From: Gammaproteobacteria bacterium | GTDB lineage: Bacteria; Pseudomonadota; Gammaproteobacteria; Steroidobacterales; Steroidobacteraceae | DNA: 64,000 nt | Assembly: GCA_016707425.1 (NCBI GenBank) | Contig: JADJHU010000009.1 | Span: 1-64,000 of the forward strand | Direction of reading: 5' to 3' | Shown: positions 1-8,834 of the stretch, piece by piece | Numbering within the stretch: the first letter of the stretch is position 1 | Layout: each line of letters opens with the position of its first letter | Translations under genes and position numbers: made by a program | The notes under the pieces: model-generated | What the model was told of the DNA's origin: nothing | Database searches by the model: none | What the model saw: the letters and a program-made list of their open reading frames with translations, nothing else

Positions 1-731
1 GGCATCGCGTTGCTGACGACGAGCATCTGGGCGACGGCGGGGGCCATGCTGCCCGCGCCGCCAGGCACCTTGTAGCCCTTCTTGTCCCAGGGCTGCACGG
101 CATCGCCGGATTCGAGGATCCAGCGCTTCGCTTCGCTCAGGAGCTGGTTTGCAGGCACGACGGCGTGGATCAGCCCGATCTCGAGCGCCTTCTGGGGTGT
201 GAGTGTCTGGCCTTCCATCACGACCGGCATCGCGGCCTGGATTCCGATCAGGCGGGGGACGCGCTGCGTGCCGCCGGCTCCGGGCAGGAGCCCCACCTGC
301 ACTTCCGGAAGTCCGAGCACGATGCCCCGGGCGTCGGACACGATGCGCCGATGGCAGGCGAGCGCGATCTCGGTGCCCCCCCCCATGGCGGCACCGTTGA
401 TGGCGCAGACGAAGGGTTTGCCGCAGGTCTCCATGCGGCGCAGCACGCGCGAGAACGAGGTGTTCTGCTCCAGCTGCTGCGCGACGGGGATATCCTGCTG
501 GCGGTCGAGCACCGCCTCCATCTCCTTCAGGTCGGCCCCCGCAACGAAGATCGGCTTGCCGGAGGTGACGACGGCGCCCCTGATGGCAGCCGTACCCGCG
601 ACCTGTTCGATTGCGGCGGACAGCTCGTCCATGAACTTCTGGTCGATGACGTTGACCGGGTTGTCGCGCCGGTCGATCAGCAGCGTGGCGATGCCCTCGG
701 CATCGACCGAGACGTCGATGATCTCACTCAT
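1..731 (-). CDS. FadJ-like enoyl-CoA hydratase/3-hydroxyacyl-CoA dehydrogenase (N-terminal part)
   Basis: Partial gene that runs off the left edge; 243 codons are present. The N-terminus begins MSEIIDVSVDAEG and forms a crotonase domain with the oxyanion-hole segments FVAGADLKEM and INGAAMGGGTEIALA, and the PEVQVGLLPGAGGTQR block with the second catalytic glutamate. After the crotonase core comes WDKKGYKVPGG, typical of the linker before the NAD-binding domain in FadJ/FadB-type proteins, so the missing part is probably the 3-hydroxyacyl-CoA dehydrogenase. Its start overlaps the end of the upstream thiolase gene by 8 bases, which implies translational coupling and a thiolase/trifunctional pair for beta-oxidation. 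The FadJ reading rests on the linker alone, because the dehydrogenase half is not visible. Confidence 0.85.
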   Translation of the reverse strand, partial: MSEIIDVSVDAEGIATLLIDRRDNPVNVIDQKFMDELSAAIEQVAGTAAIRGAVVTSGKPIFVAGADLKEMEAVLDRQQDIPVAQQLEQNTSFSRVLRRMETCGKPFVCAINGAAMGGGTEIALACHRRIVSDARGIVLGLPEVQVGLLPGAGGTQRVPRLIGIQAAMPVVMEGQTLTPQKALEIGLIHAVVPANQLLSEAKRWILESGDAVQPWDKKGYKVPGGAGSMAPAVAQMLVVSNAM

Positions 732-1971
732 GGGGATTTCCTTCCGATGGCGGACCGAGCGCCTCCACGAGCTCGATGATGGTGGCCGTGCCCATGCCGG
801 CTGCTTCACACAGTGTCACGAGACCCGTGGGAACTTCGCGCCGCTCCATCTCGTCGAGGAGTGTCCCGAGGATCATCGCACCGGTGGCGCCGAGCGGGTG
901 ACCCATGGCAATCGCACCACCGTTCACGTTGATCCTTCCGTGCGGAATGTCGAGGCGCTGCATCAAGCACAGCACTGCAGAAGAAAACGCCTCGTTCATT
1001 TCCCAGAGTCCGATGTCGCCTGCCTTCATGCCTGCCTTCGCGAGAGCCTTCTGCGCAGCAAAACTCGGCGCATCGAGCATCACCGTGGGCTCGGAACCCA
1101 CGGTGGCGACCGCGCGGATGCGCGCCCTGGGCTCGAGCCCGCAGCGCCTGCCGGCGTCGCGCGAGCCGATGAGCACTGCTGCGGCACCGTCGACGATTCC
1201 GGAGCTGTTGCCGGCGTGATGGACGTGCTCGATCGCCTCGAGCTGCGGGTAACGCTGCAGCGCCACGCCGTCGAAGCCGTATTTCTGCCCGAGCTCGGTG
1301 AAGGCGGGCTTGAGCGATGCCAGCGATTCGAGCGTGGTCTCGGGGCGGACAGTCTCGTCCCGCGTCAGGACCGGGAGCCCGAGCACATCGCACACGGGGA
1401 TGACGGAGCGTGCAAACCAGCCCTCGTCCCAGGCCCGTGCGGCGCGTCTCTGGCTCTCCACCGCGTAGGCGTCGCATTGCTCGCGGCTGAAGCCGCAGAG
1501 CGTCGCGAGGAGATCGGCAGCGACGCCCTGCATGACGAAGCCGACCACGGGAGCCACCTGCGGGTCGAGTGCCATCGCGCCACCATCCGACCCCATGGGT
1601 ACGCGCGACATACTCTCCACACCACCGCCCACGGCGAGGTCCACCTGGCCTGCGCCGACCCTGGCAGCCGCGAAGTTGACGGCCTCGAGCCCCGAGCCAC
1701 AGTAGCGGTTGAGCTGCACGCCGGGCACACCCTGGTCGTAGCCGGCCACGAGCGCAGCGATGCGCGCGATGTTGCCTCCCTGCTCGCCGACCGGGCCCAC
1801 GCAGCCGAGGAGCACGTCCTCGACGAGCGCAGTATCGAGCCGATTGCGGTCCCGGATCGCGCCGAGCACCTGCGCGGCAAGCTGCACGGGCGTGATCTCG
1901 TGGAGCCCGCCGTCCGCCTTGCCCCGGCCGCGTGGTGTGCGCACGTGATCGAAGATGTATACCTCGGTCAT
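724..1971 (-). CDS. Acetyl-CoA C-acyltransferase (thiolase)
   Basis: A 415-residue thiolase of normal length. The nucleophilic cysteine is C91 in NRYCGSGLEAVNF. The catalytic histidine lies in GGAIAMGHPLGATGA, and the second cysteine region is CEAAGMGTATIIE near the C-terminus. It should release acetyl-CoA or propionyl-CoA from a 3-ketoacyl-CoA, working with the FadJ-like protein encoded immediately downstream. I chose the ATG at 1971 because MTEVYIFDHVRTP is the usual thiolase N-terminus; an upstream in-frame extension of 28 residues has no thiolase character. It is the catalytically complete thiolase of this operon, in contrast to the cysteine-less paralogue at 3857-5068. Confidence 0.93.
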   Translation of the reverse strand: MTEVYIFDHVRTPRGRGKADGGLHEITPVQLAAQVLGAIRDRNRLDTALVEDVLLGCVGPVGEQGGNIARIAALVAGYDQGVPGVQLNRYCGSGLEAVNFAAARVGAGQVDLAVGGGVESMSRVPMGSDGGAMALDPQVAPVVGFVMQGVAADLLATLCGFSREQCDAYAVESQRRAARAWDEGWFARSVIPVCDVLGLPVLTRDETVRPETTLESLASLKPAFTELGQKYGFDGVALQRYPQLEAIEHVHHAGNSSGIVDGAAAVLIGSRDAGRRCGLEPRARIRAVATVGSEPTVMLDAPSFAAQKALAKAGMKAGDIGLWEMNEAFSSAVLCLMQRLDIPHGRINVNGGAIAMGHPLGATGAMILGTLLDEMERREVPTGLVTLCEAAGMGTATIIELVEALGPPSEGNPHE

Positions 1972-1988
1972 GGCGGTCCTTTTCCTGC

Positions 1989-3854
1989 TCAGGGTGTGAG
2001 CTTGGATTCGAGGAAGCCTTCGAGCCACTGCGGATAGGGCGGCACCGTGCCCCATTCCCGGCGCGGCTCGGTCGCCGGCGCCCGGAATACCGTGCGTACG
2101 TGGCTGAATTCCACGAAGCCCTCACGCCCGTGATAGTGACCCATGCCGGATTCACCCACGCCGCCGAAGGGCGCATCGAGCATCCCGGGGTGCATCATGG
2201 TGTCGTTGAGGGTGACGCCACCCGAGAGCGTGTGCCCGAGCACGTAGTCCTGCTCCTGCGCATCCTCGCCGAAATAGTAGAGCGCGAGCGGATGCGGCCG
2301 GGTGTTGACGTCGGCCACCGCATCCTCGATGCGATCGTAGGTCTTGACCACCATCGCCGGTCCGAAGATCTCCTGTTTCATGATCTCGGCGTCCTTCCCG
2401 GGATTGAGCGCGACGCGCAGGCCGCGGCGGCGATTTGCAGTGTCGTCACTGCGTACCGCTTCCGAGATCGTCTCGATGCGCACGCCCTTCGCGGCGGCAT
2501 CGGCCAGGTAGCCCTCGACCCGCGCGAGATGTTTCGGGTTGACGACCGCCGTGACATCGCGGTTCTCGCGGATCGAGGGGAACATCTCCTCGTAGCTCGC
2601 CTTGAGCGCCCCCATGAACTCGTCGAGTTTCTCCCTCGGCACGTAGGTGACGTCCGGGTTGACGCACAGCTGGCCGGCGTTCGTCGCCTTGGCGAGCGCG
2701 ATGCGCCAGGCGGTGAGTTTCAGGTCGGCGCTGCGGCCAATGAGCGTCGGGGACTTTCCGCCGAGTTCGAGCGTCACCGGCACGAGGTTCCCGGCGGCGT
2801 TGCGCATGACTGAGCGCGCGACGGAGGTACTGCCCGTGAATACGAGGTGATCGAAGGGCTGGGCCGTGAAGGCCTGGGCGACGTCCGGCCCGCCGGTGAT
2901 CACACCCACCTCCAGCGGATCGATGCTCTCGCCGACGATCCTGGCGACCACTTCCGCAGTACGCGGTGTGACTTCGGAGGGTTTCAGGATGGCGCGGTTT
3001 CCGGCCGCAAGCACGTAGGCGAGCGGCGCAAACAGCGTGAAGAGCGGTGCATTCCAGGTGCCGAGAATGCCGACCGAGCCCTTGGGCTGATACTGCACCC
3101 AGGCCTCTGCTCCGAGCTGATCGTAGGGCGGGAAGGGCTGGCGCTTCTCCGGCTGCATCCACTCGCCGAGTTTCTCGCGCGCGTGCTTCAGCGAGGCGAG
3201 CGAGCCGCCGATGTCGTTCATCAGCGAGAAAGCCCGCGAACGGCCGCCGAAGTCGGCGTCCATGGCATCCGTGAGGGCACGGTTGTGCTTCACGAGAAGA
3301 TCGATCACGCGCTGGATGCGCGCGATGCGCGTATCCCTGCTCACGGGGCCTTCCGCGATGAAGGCCGCCTTCTGGCGGGCGAGGAGCGCGGCCGTGGTGG
3401 TCGCGGCGTCCTTCGGCGCGCTCCGGGCCGCAACGGGGTGCACAGTCTTCTCCAGTCCGGTGAATCGCAGCAGCGTCGTCTTTCCGGGCGCGACATCGTC
3501 GAAGACCGGTTTCAGGCGCATGCCCACCCGGATCTCATGCTCCTCGAGTCCGACGAGTGTCGTGTTGATGTGCGGACCCTCGTCGAAGGCCACGACGGCG
3601 AGCTTCTGCGGGGATTCATCCGAGAATTCCGGCAGCGTCGGGATGCGGGCGACGGTGTAGGTCACGAGCGTTCCGGTGCCCGGGATGGTCTTCCAGGCAA
3701 GATCCTTCGAGAAGCACGCCGGACAGTGCAGGCGCGGAAAGAAGATCCAATGGCTGCACGCGCGGCACTGCTGGATGTCGACGCGATGCGCCGCCAGCGC
3801 CTCCCAGAAGGGCTTCGACACATCGGTCGGGTGGGGCAGTGGCTTGCTGGTCAT
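1989..3854 (-). CDS. DUF35 (Zn-ribbon/OB-fold) - aldehyde dehydrogenase fusion protein
   Basis: A 621-residue protein with two domains in one reading frame. Residues 1-135 are a DUF35 acyl-CoA-associated module: a rubredoxin-like zinc ribbon with CxxC pairs at C30/C33 and C44/C47, then an OB-fold. Residues about 155-610 are an aldehyde dehydrogenase close to the coniferyl-aldehyde type, with the cofactor segment FTGSTSVA, general base E363 in TLELGGKSP and catalytic C397 in NAGQLCVNP. The ATG at 3854 lies two bases after the stop of the thiolase-like gene. DUF35 proteins normally partner thiolase-like proteins or hydratases, so the fusion probably docks the adjacent thiolase-fold protein next to a dehydrogenase that oxidises its aldehyde product. 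That channelling role is inference. Confidence 0.88.
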   Translation of the reverse strand: MTSKPLPHPTDVSKPFWEALAAHRVDIQQCRACSHWIFFPRLHCPACFSKDLAWKTIPGTGTLVTYTVARIPTLPEFSDESPQKLAVVAFDEGPHINTTLVGLEEHEIRVGMRLKPVFDDVAPGKTTLLRFTGLEKTVHPVAARSAPKDAATTTAALLARQKAAFIAEGPVSRDTRIARIQRVIDLLVKHNRALTDAMDADFGGRSRAFSLMNDIGGSLASLKHAREKLGEWMQPEKRQPFPPYDQLGAEAWVQYQPKGSVGILGTWNAPLFTLFAPLAYVLAAGNRAILKPSEVTPRTAEVVARIVGESIDPLEVGVITGGPDVAQAFTAQPFDHLVFTGSTSVARSVMRNAAGNLVPVTLELGGKSPTLIGRSADLKLTAWRIALAKATNAGQLCVNPDVTYVPREKLDEFMGALKASYEEMFPSIRENRDVTAVVNPKHLARVEGYLADAAAKGVRIETISEAVRSDDTANRRRGLRVALNPGKDAEIMKQEIFGPAMVVKTYDRIEDAVADVNTRPHPLALYYFGEDAQEQDYVLGHTLSGGVTLNDTMMHPGMLDAPFGGVGESGMGHYHGREGFVEFSHVRTVFRAPATEPRREWGTVPPYPQWLEGFLESKLTP

Positions 3855-3856
3855 GA

Positions 3857-5068
3857 TCACGCTCCCTGCAGGATCAGTGCGGTCTGTTCGCTCATCACGC
3901 CGCCGGTCCCGGAGACGTAGGCGAGGTCGTGCTTCTTCAGCTGGCGCGCCCCGCAGCGCCCCTGGATCTGGTGCACCGCCTCGATGATCTGCGAGGTGCC
4001 GCCTGCGGCGCCCGCCTGGCCGAAGCCGAGCTGTCCGCCATGGGTGTTCATCGGAAAATCGCCCTTGTAGGTGAGGTCGTGCCCGAGGACGAACTGCATG
4101 CCGCGGCCCTTCTCGCAGAAGCCTGCATCCTCGAGCGTGAGCAGCACTGTGATGGTGTAGCAGTCGTAGATCTGCGCCATGTGCATGTCGGCGGGCCTGA
4201 AGCCGGACATCTCGAACGCTTTCCTGGATGCCGGGCCGATCGGCGTCTGCAGCATGTCTTCCGCATAGGTCGGCGATTTGCTGTGGATGTGTTCGCCAAA
4301 ACCGCGGATCAGCGCGGGGCGGTGGCGGCAGCCGCGCGCGAGCTCCTGCCGGGCGACGATGAAGGCAGCGCCACCGGCCAGCGGCATGACGATCTCGAGC
4401 ACACGCAGCGGATCGGCGACCATGCGGCTCGCGAGCACGTCCTCGATGGTCAGGGGTTTGCCGTAGAAGACCGCGTCCGGGTTGGCGCAGGCATTCGTGC
4501 GCTGGTCCACGACGATCTTGGCCATCGCGCGCGGGTCGTAGCCGTACTTTGCCGCATAGCGCTGGGCGATCATCGCGTAGCCCGTGTTCTGCGCCATGTG
4601 TCCGTAGGGGAGGTCGAATTCGGCTTCCGGCGCGCCGAACACGGTGCTGTGTCCACCGTAGCGCATCGCTGCGGCCATGGCGGCGGGATCGACGTTCGGA
4701 CCCATCGGTGCGACGCGCATGGGCATGACGCACAGGACGGCCTCGCAGAGACCGAGCTCGATGGCCGCGGCCGCACGAAAAGCCATGCCGACCGAACTCG
4801 CACCGCCGAGGTCGATGACCTCGCCGAAGTTGAGTCGCAGGCCGAGGTGCTCCCCGACCATCGCCGGAACGAACTGCCTCGCTTCGTTGAAATAGCAGCC
4901 GGGCACGACCAGGCCGTCGAGGCTCCGGGCGGCAAGCCCGGCATCCTCGAGCGCCAGCCGTGCGAGATCGGCAATCTGGTCCAGCGTGAAGGCCTGCGGC
5001 GCGGTCGCGTATTTTTCCGGCTTGTACTGAGCGCAGCCGACGATGGCTGCGGCACCCTTCAGTCCCAT
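3857..5068 (-). CDS. Thiolase-fold protein lacking the catalytic cysteine (SCP-x/Ltp2-like aldolase candidate)
   Basis: 403 residues of the lipid-transfer-protein/SCP-x thiolase branch. At the usual cysteine position the sequence reads DLGGASSVGMAF (about residues 86-97), with no cysteine. The C-terminal cysteine is also absent (VSGTGGVMSEQ). The histidine region MNTHGGQLGFGQAG and the tyrosine-containing AQIYDCYTITVLLTLEDAG block are kept. In the family, Ltp2-type proteins with this pattern are retro-aldolases that split CoA-thioester side chains and need a DUF35 partner; the next gene supplies DUF35. A C-C cleaving aldolase is therefore more likely than a thiolase, though a non-catalytic scaffold cannot be excluded. 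Substrate unknown; a branched isoprenoid or steroid side chain fits the family. Confidence 0.85.
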   Translation of the reverse strand: MGLKGAAAIVGCAQYKPEKYATAPQAFTLDQIADLARLALEDAGLAARSLDGLVVPGCYFNEARQFVPAMVGEHLGLRLNFGEVIDLGGASSVGMAFRAAAAIELGLCEAVLCVMPMRVAPMGPNVDPAAMAAAMRYGGHSTVFGAPEAEFDLPYGHMAQNTGYAMIAQRYAAKYGYDPRAMAKIVVDQRTNACANPDAVFYGKPLTIEDVLASRMVADPLRVLEIVMPLAGGAAFIVARQELARGCRHRPALIRGFGEHIHSKSPTYAEDMLQTPIGPASRKAFEMSGFRPADMHMAQIYDCYTITVLLTLEDAGFCEKGRGMQFVLGHDLTYKGDFPMNTHGGQLGFGQAGAAGGTSQIIEAVHQIQGRCGARQLKKHDLAYVSGTGGVMSEQTALILQGA

Positions 5069-5179
5069 GGCTGTGATCCTCTGCGGGGTGTGATGCGACG
5101 GCCGAAGCGTAACCGAAGCGGCGACGCCGGCCCATGGCTTCGAGGCCGGGGATAGGATGCCGAATTCCTGGACTGCGGT

Positions 5180-6802
5180 CTACGTTCTGGCGGTGGCGCT
5201 CCGGATCAGGTCCACGGCCTTCTCGGCGATCATCACGGTCGGCGCATGGGTGTTGCCCGAGGTGAGGAGCGGCATCACCGAGGCATCGATCACGCGCAGG
5301 CCCTCGACGCCACGCACCCGCAGCTGCGGATCGACCACGGCGGTTTCGTCACTGCCCATCCGGCATGTGCCGACCGGATGGTAGAGCGTCTGTGGCCGTG
5401 AGCGGCAGTAGGCGTTCATCTCTTCGGGCCGGGTCGTGAGGTCCGGGGGCGGGACGGTGCGCGACTCGACCAGTGCGGCGAGCGGCGGCTGGGCGACGAC
5501 GCGCTCGGCCCATTCGATGCCGCGGCGCGTCAGCTCGAGGTCCCGTTCGTCGCGGAAGAAGCCGGTGTCGATGCGCGGGGGTACGGCTGCAGAGGCGGCC
5601 GCGAGGCGCACGGACCCGCGCGAAGCGGGCCGCATGGCGCAGACTGCGAAGGTCATGCCGGGATGACGGTCGATCTTCTGGGCTTCGCCGCGCAGCTCGG
5701 CATCGACGTCGCCGCTCACCGGCAGCGCGTGGTACTGGAGGTCCGGGCGCCCGACACCCGGCGTGCTGCGGATGAACGCGCCGACGTGCGCCGTGGCGAG
5801 GGTCATGGTGCCCGTGCGGGTGGCGGCATACTTCAGGACCTCGCGCAGGAGTCCCCAGCCGCGCAGCTTCGGGTTGAGGCTTGCCGCGCCTGGCCGCAGA
5901 CGCCACGACAGGACGATACCGGCATGGTCCTGCAGATTGGCCCCGACCTCCGGGCGATCCACGAGGCACTCGATGCCGAGCTCGGCCAGGTGCTGGCCGG
6001 GACCGATCCCCGAGACCATGAGCAGCTGGGGGCTGCCATAGGTGCCGGTGGCGAGCAGGACTTCGGCGTGGGCGCGTGCCTGCATCCGCCGGCCGCCCTG
6101 GGTGTACTCAACGCCCACGGCGCGGTGATCCGAGAACAGGATCCTCGCAGCCTGTGCGTTCGTCAGGATCCGGAGATTGGGGCGCCGGCGCGCGGGGTCC
6201 AGATAGGCGCGGGCTGCCGACCAGCGGCGTCCGCCTTTCACCTGGCACTGATAGAAGCCCACACCTTCCTGCCGCGCGCCGTTGAAATCGCGGTTGCGCG
6301 GAATGCCCGCGGCGACGAAGGCCTCGATGATCGCATCGCTGACCGGGTTGCTGAGCGGAATGTCGCCAGCGTACAGCGGGCCACCCGAGGCATGCCATTC
6401 GTCGTGCAGATCGACCTGGTCCTCCAGTCTGAGGAAATAGGGCAGCACTTCGTCGAAGTTCCAGCCGGTCGCACCTGCAGCGGCCCACGCGTCGTAGTCG
6501 GCATGCTGACCGCGGATGTAGACGAGCCCGTTGATGGACGAGGAGCCGCCGAGCACGCGGCCGCGGGGCAGTCTGTGGCGGCGCCCACCGGCCCCGGGGT
6601 CGGGCTCACTGAGGTAGCCCCAGGAGAGCCTCGGGTGATACATCGCCTTGCCGTAGCCGATCGGCATGTCGACGAGCGCGGTCTCGTGCGAGCCCCCGGC
6701 CTCGAGCAGGAGGACGCGCTGGTCGGGGCGCTCGGAAAGACGGCTGGCGAGGACGCAGCCTGCGGAGCCGGCGCCGACGACGATGTAATCGAAGGGTTCC
6801 AT
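5180..6802 (-). CDS. GMC-family FAD-dependent oxidoreductase (choline dehydrogenase-like)
   Basis: 540 residues. The N-terminal FAD-binding motif is VVGAGSAGCVLASRL, followed by the GMC signature around LPRGRVLGGSSSINGL. The C-terminal catalytic segments are YHPVGTCRMG and SGNTHAPTVMIAEKA, which contain the active-site histidine and its partner. GMC enzymes oxidise primary or secondary alcohols to aldehydes or ketones. It is the first gene of the minus-strand degradation operon and is divergent from the enoyl-CoA hydratase at 6875, with 72 bases between the two starts. The ATG at 6802 directly precedes the FAD motif. It could supply the carbonyl that the downstream aldehyde dehydrogenase or thiolase-fold protein handles, but the substrate cannot be read from the sequence. 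Confidence 0.93.
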   Translation of the reverse strand: MEPFDYIVVGAGSAGCVLASRLSERPDQRVLLLEAGGSHETALVDMPIGYGKAMYHPRLSWGYLSEPDPGAGGRRHRLPRGRVLGGSSSINGLVYIRGQHADYDAWAAAGATGWNFDEVLPYFLRLEDQVDLHDEWHASGGPLYAGDIPLSNPVSDAIIEAFVAAGIPRNRDFNGARQEGVGFYQCQVKGGRRWSAARAYLDPARRRPNLRILTNAQAARILFSDHRAVGVEYTQGGRRMQARAHAEVLLATGTYGSPQLLMVSGIGPGQHLAELGIECLVDRPEVGANLQDHAGIVLSWRLRPGAASLNPKLRGWGLLREVLKYAATRTGTMTLATAHVGAFIRSTPGVGRPDLQYHALPVSGDVDAELRGEAQKIDRHPGMTFAVCAMRPASRGSVRLAAASAAVPPRIDTGFFRDERDLELTRRGIEWAERVVAQPPLAALVESRTVPPPDLTTRPEEMNAYCRSRPQTLYHPVGTCRMGSDETAVVDPQLRVRGVEGLRVIDASVMPLLTSGNTHAPTVMIAEKAVDLIRSATART

Positions 6803-6874
6803 CGTTGTCCTCCCCGTGGAGCGGGCGAGTTTATGATGTGCCGTGCCGTATCGAAAGATGGATTGGAGTCCACG

Positions 6875-7672
6875 ATGAGCGAAGAGAAGGTCCTCTCCCG
6901 GACTGAGGGGCGTGTCCTGCATGTCATGATCAACCGCCCGGCGAGCATGAACGCGCTGGATGCGGACGCCCACTTTGCACTGGCCGCGGCCTTCGACCGT
7001 TTCGCCGCTGATGATGCGCTCTGGGTCGCGGTGATTCGCGGCGCGGGTGACAGGGCCTTCTCCGCCGGTGGCGACATCAAGGCGATGAACGCTGCGGCCC
7101 ACGGCGGTCCCGCCTATCGCGTGCCGGAGAGCGGCTACGCCGGGCTCACCAGCCGCTTCGATCTCGACAAGCCCGTGATCGCCGCAGTCAACGGACTTGC
7201 ACTCGGCGGCGGCTTCGAGATCGCGCTCGCCGCCGACATCGTGATTGCCGCCGGACATGCGGTCTTCGGACAACCCGAGCCGCTCATCGGTACGGTGGCC
7301 TATGCCGGCGGTATGCACCGCCTGGCGCGCCAGGTCGGACTGAAGCGCGCCATGCAGCTCCTGCTCGGCGCCGAGCCTATCGACGCGCGCACGGCACTCG
7401 AGTGGGGCCTCGTCAATGAAGTCGTGCCGCCCGCCGAGCTCGATGCGGCCGTCGAGCGCTGGGTGACGCGGCTCCTGAAATGCGCGCCGCTCGCGCTGCG
7501 AGCGACCAAGCAGTGCGTACGGCGTGGTCTGGATCTCGATCTGGAAGCCGCGATCGCCGCGCAGGAGACCGGCGCCTATCCGGCGCTCGAGGCCATGCGG
7601 CACAGCGCCGACGTCCTCGAGGGCATCGCCGCCTTTGCCGGGAAGCGCGCACCGCAGTGGCAGGGGAGATGA
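6875..7672 (+). CDS. Enoyl-CoA hydratase/isomerase family protein
   Basis: 265 residues, normal crotonase length. Oxyanion-hole segments are FSAGGDIKAMNA and VNGLALGGGFEIALAADIV. The second acidic position lies in FGQPEPLIGTVAYAGGMHRLAR. The C-terminal helix LALRATKQCVRRG is typical. It should hydrate or isomerise an unsaturated acyl-CoA. The stop overlaps a possible ATG of the next gene (ATGA), so the three genes 6875-9449 form one transcription unit, divergent from the GMC/thiolase operon and plausibly serving the same pathway. Confidence 0.9.
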   Translation: MSEEKVLSRTEGRVLHVMINRPASMNALDADAHFALAAAFDRFAADDALWVAVIRGAGDRAFSAGGDIKAMNAAAHGGPAYRVPESGYAGLTSRFDLDKPVIAAVNGLALGGGFEIALAADIVIAAGHAVFGQPEPLIGTVAYAGGMHRLARQVGLKRAMQLLLGAEPIDARTALEWGLVNEVVPPAELDAAVERWVTRLLKCAPLALRATKQCVRRGLDLDLEAAIAAQETGAYPALEAMRHSADVLEGIAAFAGKRAPQWQGR

Positions 7673-7674
7673 GC

Positions 7675-8832
7675 ATGTCCGGAGGTACGATCGGGCCGCT
7701 CCTGGCCGCCGATGAGGGCTTCAATCACCAGATCGTCGAGACCTTCGCGAGCGTTGCGCAGAGCGACTACTCCTGGGCGGAGAAGGTCTGCGCCATGGCT
7801 GCCGCGCGCGATGGCTCGCTGCAGATCGACTTCGGCTTCGGCAAGTATGTGAACCGCAACGTCGTCGACGGCTATGGCGGCGTGTCACGCGGCGTCGAGC
7901 AGTGGAACGTGCGTGCCAGCCGGGAGCTTTCGCGTGCGCCGGATACGATCGACGTCGGTCCCCTGCGCTACGAGATCCTCGAGCCGCTGCGCAGGATCCG
8001 CGTGGTGCTCGAAAAGAACGACGCGCAGCCGATCGCCTTCGACGTGGTGCTCGAGGGCATCGTGCCCTGTTTCACCGAGGAGCGCGAGGACCGACGTGGC
8101 ATCACCGGCTACCGCCGCACGGCCGACCAGATCCGCTATCACCAGACCGGCACGGCGCGCGGGTGGGTCGAAGTCGCGGGCGAGCGCACGGAGATTACTC
8201 CCGGGAACTGGATCATGACGCGTGATCACTCCTGGGGTCTGCGCCCCGGCGTCGGGCAGCCCGTGGCCGACGTCGCGCCCGAGCCCATGGAATCCGGGCA
8301 CATGCGGGTACTCGCCATCTGGAATCCCCTGTTCTTCGAACGCGCGGACGGCAGCACCTGCGCCTTCCATCAGTATTATCTGTATTACGGCGCCCAGGGC
8401 CACGAGCTGAAGCGTATGCAGGGTGGCTTCGAGCATGCGAACGGGCGGCGCGAGCCGCTCGCCGCGATCGATCCCGTACTGCGTTTCGATCCGCGCAACC
8501 GGCGGTTCCTCGAAGGCGAATTCCGCCTGCAGATGGCCGATGGCAGCCGGCGCGTGCTGAGCGCCCGCGCGATGGGTGACACGGGCTTTCACCTTGGCGG
8601 CGGGCTCTATCACGGCTTCGACGGCAAGTTCCATGGCCAGTACCGGAGCCCGCTGCACGTGGAAGGCGAGTACTTCGCGGATTGTTCGACCGCGGAATCT
8701 GTCAAGCGGCTGAACCAGTTTCGCGACTGTGTGGTGCAGGTGCACGATGAGCACACCGGCGCCACGGGCTGGGGCAACTGTCAGACCTTCATCGCGGGGG
8801 CCTGGCCGGAGATGGGACTGGTGGAGGGGTGA
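7675..8832 (+). CDS. Conserved protein of unknown function, possibly lipocalin-like beta-barrel
   Basis: 385 residues with no signal peptide, transmembrane helix or enzymatic motif that I recognise. It is rich in aromatic and charged beta-strand-like segments, for example MTRDHSWGLRPGVG and QYYLYYGAQG, with repeated short GF/GY turns. This recalls the double lipocalin-like fold of CrtC/AttH-type hydratases and related uncharacterised proteins of steroid- and terpene-degrading bacteria, but that is only an impression. The ATG at 7675 has GGGGAG six bases upstream; the ATG at 7669 overlaps the preceding stop but is too close to that site. It sits between an enoyl-CoA hydratase and an FmdE-like protein. 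Confidence 0.75.
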   Translation: MSGGTIGPLLAADEGFNHQIVETFASVAQSDYSWAEKVCAMAAARDGSLQIDFGFGKYVNRNVVDGYGGVSRGVEQWNVRASRELSRAPDTIDVGPLRYEILEPLRRIRVVLEKNDAQPIAFDVVLEGIVPCFTEEREDRRGITGYRRTADQIRYHQTGTARGWVEVAGERTEITPGNWIMTRDHSWGLRPGVGQPVADVAPEPMESGHMRVLAIWNPLFFERADGSTCAFHQYYLYYGAQGHELKRMQGGFEHANGRREPLAAIDPVLRFDPRNRRFLEGEFRLQMADGSRRVLSARAMGDTGFHLGGGLYHGFDGKFHGQYRSPLHVEGEYFADCSTAESVKRLNQFRDCVVQVHDEHTGATGWGNCQTFIAGAWPEMGLVEG

Positions 8833-8834
8833 TG

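Noticed and set aside
82..2037. Long plus-strand open frame opposite the thiolase and FadJ-like genes
   Set aside because: It is an antisense shadow in GC-rich DNA with no family features, while the minus strand carries clear thiolase and crotonase motifs. The same applies to other long antisense frames, e.g. 26893-28944 and 54705-56072.
1989..5135. A 1048-residue open frame spanning the thiolase-like and DUF35-dehydrogenase genes
   Set aside because: Its first 427 residues are an out-of-frame, arginine-rich translation of the thiolase-like gene. The real protein begins at ATG 3854.
5069..5179. Possible small gene between the thiolase-like and GMC genes
   Set aside because: The 111 bases contain no open frame with a ribosome-binding site on the minus strand; it looks like an operon spacer.
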